NCBI GenBank assembly: GCA_032821775.1 | Contig: JAVLRN010000006.1 | Location: forward strand, 2,418,001 to 2,482,000 | Direction: 5' to 3' | Length of the DNA: 64,000 nt | Source of the DNA: Sanguinoderma infundibulare | Taxonomy: Eukaryota; Basidiomycota; Agaricomycetes; Polyporales; Polyporaceae | Part shown: positions 12,640-23,909 of the stretch, one piece after another | Numbering within the stretch: position 1 is the first letter of the stretch | How the letters are laid out: every line of letters starts with the position of its first letter | Position numbers and translations under genes: made by a program | Notes under the pieces: generated by a model | Told to the model about the DNA's origin: nothing | Database searches by the model: none | Seen by the model: only the letters and a program-made list of their open reading frames with translations

Positions 12640-14322
12640 ATGATGACCTGCACAAAACAACCAAAGACGGCTCCTTTCCCCTTCAATCAAGACAGTGCGG
12701 ATGTTATCCTCCGCACGTCTGATCATGTCCATTACCACGTCCACAGCGTCATCCTCTCCCAGGCATCGCCTTTCTTCCGCTCGATGTTCTCCCTTCCTCA
12801 GCCAGACGTGACCATGCCTTCCGAAAATCGTGCCACGGCTGACTCCACAAAGCCCATCATCGATATCACGGAACTCAGTGACACCCTCTACACCCTCCTA
12901 GACATAATCTACCCCATCCCTAAGCTCAGCCCACGGCCTTTCGCGTCACTCGAGCCCGCAATACTCGCTGCACAGAAGTATGAGCTCGACCTACCCATAC
13001 AGTCTCTCAAAAACGACCTCTTTTTACACTCCACTCTGCTAGTTGGCAATAACATACTACACGTCTGGGCAGTGGCATGCCGTGTGCGCCTCGAAGATGT
13101 TGCGCAGCGTGCCGCGAGCGTCCTCGCTCTGTCTCAGTATGTCAAGCTCTGCTACCCAGAAGACGAGGTGCTACGTGGAGTATGCGCTGGAGACTACTTC
13201 AGGCTTAGGGAATTTTGCCGAAGGAGCACTACGTTCGCCAGAGATGCGACATTCCAATTCCTCAAACCCTCCCAGGCGTCGAGGACGACGAACGACCCCC
13301 CTGATCCTGTCACCAGCGAAAGGAACGATGCGTTCTTTCGTTCAGTGCCATATCCCGACGTGATTGTGCGCTCATCAGAAGGAACGGAAGCTCTCGCCCA
13401 TCGCTGCGTCCTTGCCATGGCCTCGCCGGTGTTGCGCGAGAAATTCGGCTCCGGGTTACCGATCGCGGACGCGGCAAGCGTTCCCGGGCAGTCGCATGCA
13501 GCATCTCTTCCGGTTCTACACCTCGACGAGCCAGGAGACGTCCTTTGGGCTCTCATCAACACCTGCTACCCACACACCGAAGACGTCAAACAAGACGGGT
13601 CTTCCTCATCCCTCTTTATCCTAGCGCGCATAATAACTGCAGCGGAGAAGTATGAGATGTCCCATTGCCTCCCCCTACTCCAACCCCGCTGGGCAGCTCT
13701 AGCCGGAGCAAGCCCTGCTGCTTCTTTAGATGCATATCTCATCGCAGCGGATGCGGGCCTGAACGACCTCGCAAAGGACGCGGCGACCCTACTTCTCGAC
13801 CAGCCTAGCTCCATTTGCACTCAATACAGCGCAGAGATGGAGAACGTGCCGGCCCTGGCGTACCATCGCTTGCTCTTATATTACGACCAGTGCAACACCG
13901 TCCTCAAGGCAGAGCTCGACAAGGCGAAGGCGGAGCACCCGGAAACGGTGCCAACACCTCATGTTCCAACTTTCAGCTTTGCAGGACCTCCCATCCCGTC
14001 GAGGTCTATGCCTGGTGAAGAGAAACAATGGCTGCTTCATCCTTTCCTCGACAGGGTCGGCAGCTCCGACGGGGCGGATGGTCCATGGAGTAGAATCGCT
14101 GCGACGCGCCGGATGCTGGGCGAATACATGCAATGGCGAAGTACGCAGAGTTCGTTGTCCTCCAAATCGCGGGCAGAGGCGAAGAAGCTCTACGATGTCT
14201 CCCAAAACTTGTCAACGAGGCTGGAGAATGCGATCAAGAAGGTATTGCTACCAGTCTGCTTTTGAGATCGGAAGACACCAAGCTAACTGAGAGACGAATT
14301 GCAGGTCGAACTAAAATTGTAG
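12640..14322 (+). CDS. Double-BTB/POZ protein, paralog 3
   Basis: Predicted 539-residue protein. Exon 1 is 12640-14241, the intron is GTATTG..TTGCAG, and the tiny terminal exon is 14305-14322 (V-E-L-K-L-stop). N-terminal BTB: FNQDSADVILRTSDHVHYHVHS broken as FNQDSADVILRT and HVHYHVHSVILSQASPFF. A helical region (VWAVACRVRLEDVAQRAAS) follows, then a second BTB-like domain beginning PYPDVIVRSSEGTEALAHRC, and a conserved C-terminal block with ALAYHRLLLYYDQCN. Same two-exon layout and phase as the two minus-strand paralogs, so all three descend from one gene. It lies in the opposite orientation, separated from them by P450-A. Paralog 3 is the most diverged of the three. Role unknown beyond BTB-type protein contacts. 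Confidence 0.85.
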
Positions 14323-15329
14323 CACACCGCGGCGTGGATGACTGAGTCCGCGTCTCGCTCATTTCCAACGGGCTATCTACATTGTTGACCCATTTACTAT
14401 TAGCATGACCTTGATTCAGCAACTACGAGTTAGACTGATCCATAAAGAAATGCATGCGAACAAATGAGATAGTCCAGAGTGTTCAAACTTACCGCTTTCA
14501 CAAAGACCTCAAGCCGCTTGAACAACTCCGTGCGCCATTTCAGACGCATCCCTCGCCGGCGTCCGCGACCTGTCATGGAAGTGGGCTTTCCAATGCGGTG
14601 AGCCCGACTCGATCGTCCCAATTCGTTGGTTGCATGTCTCGCCGTGACAGGCGCGAGGCGGACCGCGCAATGGATGCTGCATGTGCCGTGGTCCTCATCA
14701 GCTGAATCCAATGATGAGGCAAAACGATCGAGATCGGCAGTGAATCGCCCTGTTCCCTGAGCCTGTACGTCTGGAAGCCGATAATGGCCGCGAGTCTTCT
14801 CGCGACGTGGGCGAAGCCATCGTCCGTGGGGAGCCTCCGCCTGACGACCTGTCAAACACGGTATCGTAGAAACACCTTGTCTCTTGGGTTGGTAGTTCGA
14901 TACCATTATCGGGCATAAAACGGCCTGAACAGAATCGATGAAATCTGTACATCAAGGTTCCAAACCGTACAATCGATTTACGGTCACCTTGTTCGCAGCG
15001 TAATCCCGTCCGTCATGAGAATAAGCACCGAAAGAGTCGCGTTGTTGGCAAAGATAAGACAAGGTAGGCGATCCTAAGTAATTCAAAGGGGAACATATCA
15101 GCGATTGCGCGATGTTGCAAGAGGGCATTGGACAAAGGAAGGAAACTAAGGCAATACACGCCCATGTGACCTTTATAATCCGGGCGGTCCACGCGTCGGC
15201 AAGCGCGCAGACCTCTGCTCTTCCCTCCAACCACCTCTCCCTCTCGCGTATTAGACCTCGAACCGTCGCTCGTGCTCTGAAACATCATCTATAATCGTTC
15301 ACTTGAGTGCTATCGAAGGCTGGACCATC
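14323..15329. other. Intergenic, no gene seen
   Basis: Only short unsupported frames on both strands. Includes the promoter side of the proline-rich gene that starts at 15330. Confidence 0.4.
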
Positions 15330-16773
15330 ATGGGACAGAATGCTTACCTCACTAACCCTGGTAAGTCTTCTCCGTTGAATCGACCGCGTCGCCGCCACCT
15401 CGCCTAACACGTTGCCTTGAAGTTGCTGTTTCGCAATTCAGAAGAAACACGAACCAATACGAAGTCTACAACATACGCAACGTTCAAACCTGGGAGACCG
15501 CATCTTCGGTAGGTTCAGACTTCAGACATGCTCGGTGGTTGGTTGCCCGGGCGGTGCAAGTGCTCACTTCATTACGGCTCAGTTTCCCGCACCATTCGAA
15601 CCTGAGACGATCGATGCGCACTTCCAACGCGTGCTGAACAGGTTCAGGATGACGGAAGAGCGACGCATCCTGCAGTCGGCGGGCTGCTGGTACAACCCGA
15701 CCAGTCCCTCGCCATTCGCCGCCGTTCCTCCCGTTCCTCAGTCGCGGGCGCTGTGGCTACTCGACAACTGCAAGGCAACCCGTGAGAAGGAGTTAAGGAC
15801 GATTGAAGCACAACGCGTGCAAGAGGAGCACGATGTCCGCCGGCTTGGTGGTTCTACGATGCCTGCTCAGCAATCGACGTACTGGCCACCGCCGCCGCCG
15901 CCGCCCCGGCCGTACTCACCTGGTCCGACTCCTTGGTTGGAGCCCACCTCAGCAGGATCGATGTGGAGAATTGAGGAAGGAACGACGAGGTGGGACATGG
16001 AACATATCCCCACTCGCATTTCCCGGACGGCTAGGCCCCTCCCCGAGCCACCGCTTCCCTCTCCTTCCTGGGCGTCGGCACCGTGGTCGATGGATCATTT
16101 TCCACCTATGCCTTCTGGGGCCATCGCATCTTCGTCTTCATCCAAGAAAGCATCTCCTATACAGCCGAGCATCAATGACAAGGAGAACATCGATCCAGCC
16201 GGAGTACTTACCGATCATCATCCCATCCTATCCCGAGCTCCTCTCTCACATATCCACCCTTCACGCGTGGATGTGTCCGCAACAAGGCCGCCGTCGCCGC
16301 TTTGCATGCCCAGCAACCTAGCCAACCGAAACGACGCAGTTGGGAGGCTCTGCACCACGGTCGACTGGAGGCTCGGAAGAGCTCGCGTTCCGGCCCATAC
16401 ACCAAGGCCGTCCCCATCGGACGGAGGCCACACCTACGGCGGAAATACTCCACAGTCCGACGGCCCACATACTCCCGGAGAAGCTTGGGCAGGGAACGAA
16501 CGACGCGTGAACTATGGCTTCGGGACGTGGGTCATCCGAGGCCCGTCCGATCGACGGACACGGCCACTCCCTGAGCCGCTTGCGTTCCCTCTGTCGACCT
16601 CGTACTATCCCAACGCTGATGCGGTGTACGAGGGCCGCTCGATTATGCCACAAACCAGTTGCCACCGCATCCAACCGGTGATGCAGCAACGGGTCCCATG
16701 GAGTCGAAAGGAGCTGGCGGGGCGGCGGGGGCTCACGGCCATCGACCTATGGGAAGCCATTGTCAAATGCTAG
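15330..16773 (+). CDS. Uncharacterised proline-rich protein
   Basis: Three exons keep one frame: 15330-15360 (MGQNAYLTNP), 15423-15508 and 15583-16773, giving about 435 residues. Introns are GTAAGT..AAG and GTAGGT..CAG. The N-terminal 100 residues look globular (FEPETIDAHFQRVLNRFRM, RILQSAGCWYNP) with a charged helix (KELRTIEAQRVQEEHDVRRL). The rest is disordered and rich in Pro, Ser and Arg, with a run of seven prolines encoded by a CCG repeat near 15890. The C-terminus is GLTAIDLWEAIVKC. No signal peptide or membrane segment. I do not recognise the family. The long plus-strand frame would otherwise need a GTG start at 15535, which the spliced start avoids. Confidence 0.6.
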
Positions 16774-17759
16774 GATGGGGTCGAGGATGGTTTTGAAGAG
16801 GTGCGCGAGCATCATAGACGTGGTGCTAAGAGAAATTACTGATTGCGTCAATGCTCTTCGCAGAACACACGACGGTTTAGGTGACCTACGGTCAGGTGCC
16901 AAGCCGTGACGACTGTCCATTACGCCCATGCACGAATGATCCTTCAGCCTGGTCATGATGCGAAACCCTTCAGACGTTGCTCGAGAGCGGCGTACGGATT
17001 TACGCACTCACCGCTGCAAATCTCGACACCGCCTTTCCTCGAAACGCTCCACGTGGCTTTACGACTGCCCCCCGCGACATCCATCCGAAACCGACTATCC
17101 AATCACCTCCCTCCTCCGAGCATTCGCAGAATCCACGTTTTCACGATCGCGTTCTGCCATGTAGCCATCTCCACGTATTTAGCGTGAGCTTGTCCCCAGC
17201 GAGGCATGCCCATGATCCTGCCAGTGAAAACAACGTCAACGTCGACCTCCACAACTAGCCAGTCTTAGTAACTTACTCCAAACATCACGAATACATGTAC
17301 TCACCAGATTGGTATCCATCTGTCGCACTCTGTGTAGTAAGGTTGCCAACAACGACAAATAGCCAACATACGAGTCCACTGAACGCTGCAAAATGGTGAA
17401 ACAGCTGAGGCGCCCATGTGTCAGGAACCGTCGGCTGTCGGCCCGCGTGGCTCTAGATCTGCAGCGCACCGCCCCTCGAGGAGTCGTCCTCACGGTCCTC
17501 TCCGACGTTCGTTCTCGTTATCCTTGCTCGCTGCTTTAATTCCGCCAAAGGTGGACTTGAACCAGTCCGTCGCCGCAACTGTCTTCTATGTCTTTTACTG
17601 CAAAGTTTGACTTACCGCAGTCATGCTTACCCAGTAGCGCAGACAGGGACGACGCCCCGTCCTCTCGCAGCAAGTGCAGATTCGCTACTACTCTTCACGG
17701 ATGCGGAGGTGAACTACATAGCTCTAATCGTGTCACATCCGTTGATCAATCCTCAAACA
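16774..17759. other. Intergenic, no clear gene
   Basis: Overlapping short frames only. Upstream exons of the gene that follows may lie in 17588-17759 but could not be fixed. Confidence 0.3.
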
Positions 17760-19310
17760 TTCAGGACGACTCGAAGCCCATGGAAACCATCTATCTGTCT
17801 AACATTGAGCGAACTCGAGAGTGGGAGGACGGCTATGACGACTTCGCGGGGTTCCCAAACTCGCTCGCGCTCGAGATTGGGGACTTCTATTATCTCTGGA
17901 GCATATTTACAGATTCGAGCGAGGGCAAGGTAAGACGCCAACCAAGGATAACGGCCAACGATGTTGCTCATGGTCGGCTGCAGGAGAGCTTGCTTGCACT
18001 GCTGAGTAGCTGAATCTCCATGCGTTGAAGAGCGTGAAGGCTTGGATCAGCGTGTATTCTGGCTGCAAGTTACCGACCAGATTCGGTGTTGTAGACGTGC
18101 GCTCATCAGTGAGGGCAAAGAGCAACCAAGTCAACGTTGGCGCGAACATTCCATCTGTTTCGAGCCGGGTCCCGCCTGCGTGGAGCGCCTTCGTCCAGTG
18201 TTACGACGACATGGGTAGGAGCGGAAAGGCGCTCCTGCTGAGGATCATGGCCGCGCAACTGAACCCTGACACGGATGAGTGCAAGTGGACGGACTGAGTC
18301 AAGGTGAGTAATGAACAGCGCATGTTCTCTGGGAATGTGCGGTATTGAATGCGATGATAGATCGCTCAGGTATAACTAGCAGGCGTTGTATTGCTACCCG
18401 GGGAGTATATATCACCTTGACCCGACCAACTTCAGCGCGCTCTAGGACTGCTCGTCCCTCACGACGGAGATGGGCTCGACCACGGTTGAGATGCTCAAGC
18501 GCTTCCCTTCCCGTCCTCAACGAAAATCAGCTAATCCTCATAAAATTTCTCTTTCAGACCTCGCGCTCTGCGCCTCGCTCTTCGAGCTCGCCTTCGCACA
18601 CCACATGGCCAACTTCCGGTTAGCGCGCGGGGTAGACCCCGAGAGTGACACGGAAGTCCTCCTCCTTGTCCTCGCTGGCCCGTACAATGCGCTTTGTTAC
18701 AACACCGCTCGGTGCAGGTACGGCCTTCTCGGGACGGGTGGTAAGGCAGACCCGGACAACGTCCTGGTGGATGAGGAAGTCGAGTCGCCGGCCGACACAG
18801 ATCCGGAGAAGTCGAAGTCGCGGTATATGGATAGCTCTTGCTTTTCCCCAGGAGCTATCAGCGTGCACTGTGTAAGCCCCACTTCCTACACGTGGGATGT
18901 TGCTGATGAACTTCCAGTTTACCTTTTACAGGCTTACGACTACCTGTCTGGAGATCTCGTCAGTTGACCGTGCGGTGCAGCGACAGTCCGACAACAGGCA
19001 TCACATTCTCAATCATGTCAGTTCCTGGGGGAGATCCTGGGTGCACTGCTGATTTTTGTGTGTATTCCAGGACATGGTATTCCTCACAAAATACCGCGAG
19101 CCGTGGAGGCAAGGGACCAGTTCAATGCAGTACGTTCCACTTGCAGTTCGCTGACGTAAGCGCGGCTGATTTTTTGTTACGACCGGACCTGCACTCCTCG
19201 CGTAGGCTTTGTATTGTCGCTGGATGTCTCTCTAACTTCCATACAGCTGTCGAGTTCCTCTTTATTAAACACGCAAGAGCCGTCCGCATGCAGGAGGTAC
19301 GTTGTTCAAG
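17760..19310 (+). pseudogene. Multi-exon hypothetical gene, probably broken by an in-frame stop
   Basis: Coding-like blocks on the plus strand join through plausible introns. 17760-17930 (NIERTREWEDGYDDFAGFP, IGDFYYLWSIFTDS) splices to about 18016-18300 (LHALKSVKAWISVYSGCK, VPPAWSAFVQCYDDMG, RIMAAQLNPDTDECKW). Next come blocks with HLDPTNFSAL near 18420 and LALCASLFELAFAHHMANFR near 18560-18620. Small exons near 19070 (DMVFLTKYREPWRQG) and 19250 (VEFLFIKHARAVRMQE) follow. The frame meets a TGA after KWTD near 18297 and a TAG after NFSAL near 18441, with no obvious splice way round the second. The amino-acid composition looks protein-like, but I do not recognise a family. Start and end are uncertain. 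It could be an intact gene with splicing I have misread. Confidence 0.4.
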
Positions 19311-19550
19311 GTCGTTCTTTTCACTGCTTCACGGCGTTTGCAATGCGTGTATTGTTTCCGACACGCCGTCCACAGGAGGGTTTCTAGTGACGGATTGCCG
19401 CGCTAGTTGGGTCCGTCCATTGTTCTTTGCTTTTCATCCTGTCATACAGCTTGTAATCACTGCACCTCACAACACGGCACGCCCCTGGAAGCACACAGTA
19501 TTAAATGCCTGCAACCTCTGCCTGCCATCCGTAGTTGTTCCACCATCGCC

Positions 19551-20639
19551 ATGTCGTGCCCCTGGCAGCTGTCTTCTCTCGCTCGACCCATCCCCGCCCA
19601 TGCTCCGGATCTCGCTATCCGGCTTATCTGCACCGACTGTCGAGAATGGCCTCCCAGCTTTGTTGAAGAGTACAGCAGTGGGGACCTCGTCTGCGGTACC
19701 TGCGGGCTAGTGCTGGATGAGAGAATCATCGACGATCGGCCGGAGTGGCGCGTGAGTTGACCTTTATCTATTTATGTAGAACGTCGCATTTTCTGAACAA
19801 CTTGCTAGAACTTTGCGCAGGCTGACGCAGACCGTGGGCGAACACAAGACGCCTCCACGGACGGCGATGCCGACTTTGACACCAGCATTGCCTTCAGCGA
19901 CGAAGGCTCGGGGGCGTCCCGCGGCACTGCGGCGGCAGAGCGTCATCTCTCTCGAGCCTTGGGGGACATCTCGAAGTTGTGCAGCCGGGCCGAAGTCCCG
20001 CCCAGGGTCGAGTACGTCGCGAAGCAGCTGTTCCGGCGGATCGAGCGGGAGGACGTGCTATCCGCCCGCGTCCGCCACAACAGCACGTACATGGGCACAC
20101 TCGCCGCGTGCATCTTCATCGCGTGCAGGCAGGAGCAGGTGCCGCGGATGTTCTACCAGATCAGCGCGCAGACAGGCGTGGCGACGAAGAACATTGGGAA
20201 GTGCTTCAAGGTGATCAAGCAGGCGTTCCACCTCGACACGGAGCCCAGGAGCACAGACTACCACACTCAAGCCGGCCTCTCTGGGCTGGAGGCCCTCCTC
20301 TCGCGGTGCTGCAACGACTTGGGCCTTCCGCGGACCATGGTGCCTATGTGCGAGGACGTCGTCAAGAAGACTCGCGAGCTCGGGATCGGGAAGACGAGAA
20401 GGCTGGCGACGGTGGCTGGGGGCGCGATCTACTTCGTGGCTCGCCTCCTTGACCAGCGGCCGCGGGTAAGCTTTGACGACATCAGCAGGGTCACTGGCGC
20501 GTCTCTTGACCCCGTCGCGAAATTTTATGGAACACTTTTGGATGTGAAGGAGGCCGTGGTTCCAGAGGAATGGATCCGAGATGGTCGAGCCGAGCTACAT
20601 AGACTACAGCGCTGGGCCCGTGGCCGTCGGCGTTACTAG
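19551..20639 (+). CDS. SUA7: Transcription factor TFIIB, divergent copy
   Basis: Two exons, 19551-19751 and 19809-20639, give 343 residues, close to the length of yeast Sua7. TFIIB bridges RNA polymerase II and TBP at promoters. A zinc ribbon is visible at residues 27-51 (ICTDC ... LVCGTCG) with the typical SSGDLVCGTCGLVL, followed by IIDDRPEWR at the exon junction. Two cyclin-like repeats follow: repeat 1 contains NSTYMGTLAACIFIACRQEQVPR and TKNIGKCFKVIKQ (read as separate motifs), and repeat 2 contains GIGKTRRLATVAGGAIYFVA. The segment after EWR (NFAQADADRGRTQDAS) does not resemble the usual TF.ND..DPSRVG of the B-reader and B-linker, which is notable. It could be a second, specialised TFIIB or a fast-evolving sole copy. 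Confidence 0.85.
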
Positions 20640-20667
20640 GTGGGATCTAGTCACGTAACGGCTCGGC

Positions 20668-20776
20668 TTTGTGGACTCGTATCAGTATGCATTGACGTAT
20701 GAACGTATGGATATATGGTCACGCAATATCTCGGCTTCGTGGACTCGTATAAGTATGCATTAACGTATAAACGTAT
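20668..20776. repeat. Short imperfect direct repeat
   Basis: The segment CTCGGCTTTGTGGACTCGTA at 20662-20681 recurs as CTCGGCTTCGTGGACTCGTA about 70 bp downstream, each followed by an AAGTATGCATT or CAGTATGCATT string and an AACGTATG string. Two units only; origin unknown. Confidence 0.55.
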
Positions 20777-20925
20777 GTTGTGATAATGGAAATAATACCT
20801 CCTTCGTGGAGACGATTTCGGATGGGAGTTGGTAGGCACTGTGTTCGCGCGTACGGTTACTTATATAAACAGAGAACAAGCAGCGAGGGATAATGCAGAC
20901 GGGAAAAAATATTCCCAGACATCCT

Positions 20926-21003
20926 AGCCAGACCGGGAATTGAACCCAGGATTCGCGGGTACTCAATGAAGCAAGCGAATCTTACGAATAGACTACAAGG
21001 CGA
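20926..21003 (-). other. tRNA-like remnant with intact B box
   Basis: On the minus strand there is a perfect B box (GGTTCAATTCC, 20936-20946) in a T arm, an A-box-like TAGTCTATTCG upstream, and a 5-bp stem TTCGC/GCGAA enclosing an 18-nt loop where a 7-nt anticodon loop (plus perhaps an 11-nt intron) would sit. The 3' acceptor strand TCTGGCT has no matching 5' strand (CGCCTTG), so I call this a degenerate tRNA or a tRNA-derived repeat rather than a working gene. Confidence 0.45.
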
Positions 21004-21439
21004 ACGTTCAACAATGTTTCCCCTTGTAATCCATAGATACTTACCTCAAGAAATGACCTCTAGTCAAATCACGACGCACGTCTTTGATGTGTTCGTCGAC
21101 ACTCTCCTCATGACGACTTGTAGAAGAACCCTCGTGCTGCATCGACTAAGGATAGCGGCACTACGTGCGGACGATGATATCAGTCCGGTGAGTGACAATG
21201 ATACATGCCGAGAAGCGTAAATTCGATGAGCCACAGAAAAGCAAATGACAGAGAATGTTCGAGAGCAGAGGTATAAAATGGCGAAAGCAGGTTTCCAGAG
21301 AGGACGCGGACAGTATATGGATTCGTGTTGGTAAAGGAATCGGTGAGGAACTCCTGTGCATATATGTGACACGTATCAGCACCCTGCTGAGGGCATACCG
21401 GAATGTTTCGCTGACGTACCTTTTCAAGACGCCTCCCAT

Positions 21440-22018
21440 TCACTGCTCGTCGTCAGTCATACCGATCTGCGGGAGCATGTTGTCGCGCAACGCAGCGAAG
21501 AAGCTTTCCCAGCTGAAGGAGTCCTCGGTGGCTGGGTCGGCGGAGGTGTCGCTGAGGTAGGTGTGGGCGTGGGATCGGTCTTGCGCCGCGCCGGTCCACA
21601 GCTGAAACTCGTACATCTCTCCAGCGACGGAGGCGATCCGTTGAGGTGGGGCGTACAACACGCCCCAGCCCGGGGACATGACGATGTCGCTACCGGGTTC
21701 CGATTGGGGTTCGGGACTTTCCTCTGGAGTGCGCGGTTCCATTGGTGAAAGCGAGGGTTCTGTTATGGTGATCGGGGATGACGGACGCGATGATGAGGTC
21801 TCCACAAGAGGAGGGAGATCACCATCCTGGAGCAGGACGCAACCGCAGTCGGCACGGTGAGTTCGTGTTTGATCGTTGGATGAATGGCGGTCATGACTTA
21901 CGGATTGCTCGTAGCCTTGGTGTTCGCCCGTGCTTTGATGCGTCGGCTCTCTGGAAGGGGCCGCGGCGCTGTCGTTGAAAGCGGCGGAAGCAAAGTTGAA
22001 GGAGGTAAGGGAAGACAT
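21440..22018 (-). CDS. Uncharacterised acidic Ser/Pro-rich protein
   Basis: Two exons: 22018-21902 (39 codons, starting MSSLTSFNFASAAF) and 21826-21440, separated by a 75-nt intron (GTAAGT..CAG), give 167 residues. The middle is Ser/Pro/Glu-rich and probably disordered. The C-terminal half looks more ordered (GVLYAPPQRIASVAGEMYEF, then SFSWESFFAALRDNMLPQIG). No membrane segment or known motif. The neighbour at 22985-23909 has a similar style and orientation, but the two are not clearly homologous. Function unknown. Confidence 0.6.
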   Translation of the reverse strand: MSSLTSFNFASAAFNDSAAAPSREPTHQSTGEHQGYEQSVSHDRHSSNDQTRTHRADCGCVLLQDGDLPPLVETSSSRPSSPITITEPSLSPMEPRTPEESPEPQSEPGSDIVMSPGWGVLYAPPQRIASVAGEMYEFQLWTGAAQDRSHAHTYLSDTSADPATEDSFSWESFFAALRDNMLPQIGMTDDEQ

Positions 22019-22984
22019 TTTGATGCACCAAGAATGCTGAAGCGATGGTAGATGAGGCGTACAACCTAACGGCCAACTGCGGGTCTGGACGATATGCGGG
22101 TGGTCGTGGGGAGAGTTATGGTGCGTGGTCGTGAACGAGTTGTGACCAAGTTCAACTTTGCGCGCTTGAACTCCACCATGCGTCAGTGACCTGACGTGTC
22201 CTTTGTCACACGGACACTTGTCTTTTGGGGCAAGAGGTTCGGGTCGCCATGGGCCGCGCCCCAAACCTTTGTGCTCTCTCTTGGCATGTCCCGACGACTG
22301 CGGGGAATGTATCGACGAGACGAAGCTACTCAGTTGCACTCCTCCCCGGTGATTGAACGGATTGGTATCTATTTCTGCGAGTATTCGGATGGGGGCTTTC
22401 ATTCGGATGGGGTGGCACGTCCCGGGCGAACGCAGACATAGGACAAAAATAATTTGGAATGTCACAAAACGGTTTTTTACAACTCGATGTTCTATTCCCA
22501 GTCTATCATGGTTGCTGAACACCCTTGAAGCCATGATGACGCACCACAGCACACCACCTGGAAGCGTAGTTCAAGTGATGGACCAAAGCCTCAATCATCG
22601 GACGAAGATGCCCGACATGTTCCCTTTAAGGTTATTGTACACGATCCTCCTTTGGTTGTATTGAATCTACACGAAACATACTGATGTTATATACAAAGAT
22701 ATGCACAGAGGAAGAGCGATCACAACCCGGGATATGGTACACGTGTAAACATCGGTCGATCTATACGATGCGATCGCATGCCCAACGGAGAGAATATGAT
22801 ACAGAACAAGTCGCAAACGATACAAAGATGAAGCATATTTGGGAGTAATCAAGAAGGATCTTTTATGCCGTCCGCACAAGGCGTGAATAAGACTTGGCCC
22901 CGGCGGTGAGTGTGCTGCGCGAGACGTACCTTCAACACGCTGACGACCAACCTCTACTTCCCACTCAAAGACCCCCATTTCCTA
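22019..22984. other. Intergenic, no gene seen
   Basis: Promoter side of the 21440-22018 gene and 3' side of the next minus-strand gene. The frame that extends upstream past 22018 has no independent support. Confidence 0.4.
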
Positions 22985-23909
22985 TCACCCCATCGGCAGG
23001 ACCCCCATCAACATCCAATTCAACTCCTGCGCAACCGCCGCTCTCTCCCGGATCTCTTCCTCTAGCTCGCGATCGTAAACATGCGCATCTGCCAAGGAGT
23101 CCTCCTCGAAGAACTCTTTCGCGCTCGGCTTCCAGCTGGCTTCCACCGAGCAATCAAGAAGCATTTGCGAAATGTTGGCCGCGAGGTCATCGTCATGTAC
23201 CGCAGGCGCTGCGCCCATCTCCTCGGCGTTCTCGGCAGGCGTGAAGAGAGCGAGGCTGGAGCCCCAGGAGGAAGTGGTCGTTCCCGTCGTGTCAGAGCGT
23301 GTGCGCGTGGAGGCAGACAGGGAGACTGGGGTGGACGCTCGGTCTGCCTGCTCACCGACCATGCCAGGACTCTTCGGTGCGAATCCTCCGAGAACGTGTG
23401 TCCACCACGCGTATCCGTCGATCCCGTCGTTCGCGGCTTGTTCGCCCCACTGGCCGTTGAAATGGTCGAGCTCGGAGAGCGATGGGGAGTATTTCCCAGC
23501 AGGTGAATCGCAGAGATCCGGAGAAGGGGATTGCGAAGGGGGCGCGACGAACGGGGGCCAGGGAGGAGCGATGGTGGTACTGGGATCTGCTTCAACCACC
23601 TTGCGGTAGGTTGCCCACTCGCGGCGCCAGTTGTTCTCGCGCAAGGCAGCGTCCAGGATGGGGACCGGAGGCAGCACGCTCTGCCATTCGAATATTTCGT
23701 GAATATTTCCTTGTTATTTTCAAGACCTTCTTACTTACCGGCTCGTTTGTGTAGAACCCATCATCCACCACATCCGATGTGTCGTCCGTCCACCCCAAGA
23801 TTGTGTCGAAGTTGCTCCAGTGTTTGACGGGCACTGGGCATGCGATTTTGATGACGGGTGCTCGCTTCGGGCGCGGAACGGTACGGCGTAGGAAGTCGAA
23901 CGCGTTCAT
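22985..23909 (-). CDS. Uncharacterised protein
   Basis: Two exons, 23909-23739 (MNAFDFLRRTVPRPKRAP, ...VVDDGFYTNEP) and 23680-22985, with a 58-nt phase-0 intron (GTAAGT..GGCAG), predict 288 residues. N-terminal basic stretch; a WSNFDTILGWTDDTS segment; a central block with LPPVPILDAALRENNWRREW; a Ser/Thr-rich linker; and a C-terminal helix (EEEIRERAAVAQELNWMLMG). No signal peptide, no transmembrane segment and no catalytic motif recognised. The consistent reading frame across the intron and its length support a real gene. Function unknown. Confidence 0.65.

Larger units (their letters stand above)
20640..21439. other. Intergenic with tRNA-like remnant
   Basis: No protein gene seen. Contains two near-identical direct repeats (GGACTCGTAT.AGTATGCATT.ACGTAT units near 20668-20705 and 20739-20776) and the tRNA-like element listed separately. 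Confidence 0.4.

Noticed and set aside
15535..15582. Apparent start of the proline-rich protein at a GTG codon
   Set aside because: GTG is not a normal fungal nuclear start, and an intron ending at 15582 links the frame to a proper ATG at 15330.
18964..19710. Long plus-strand open frame of about 248 codons overlapping the TFIIB start
   Set aside because: It crosses several good splice sites and the TFIIB first exon in another frame, and has a composition unlike a folded protein.
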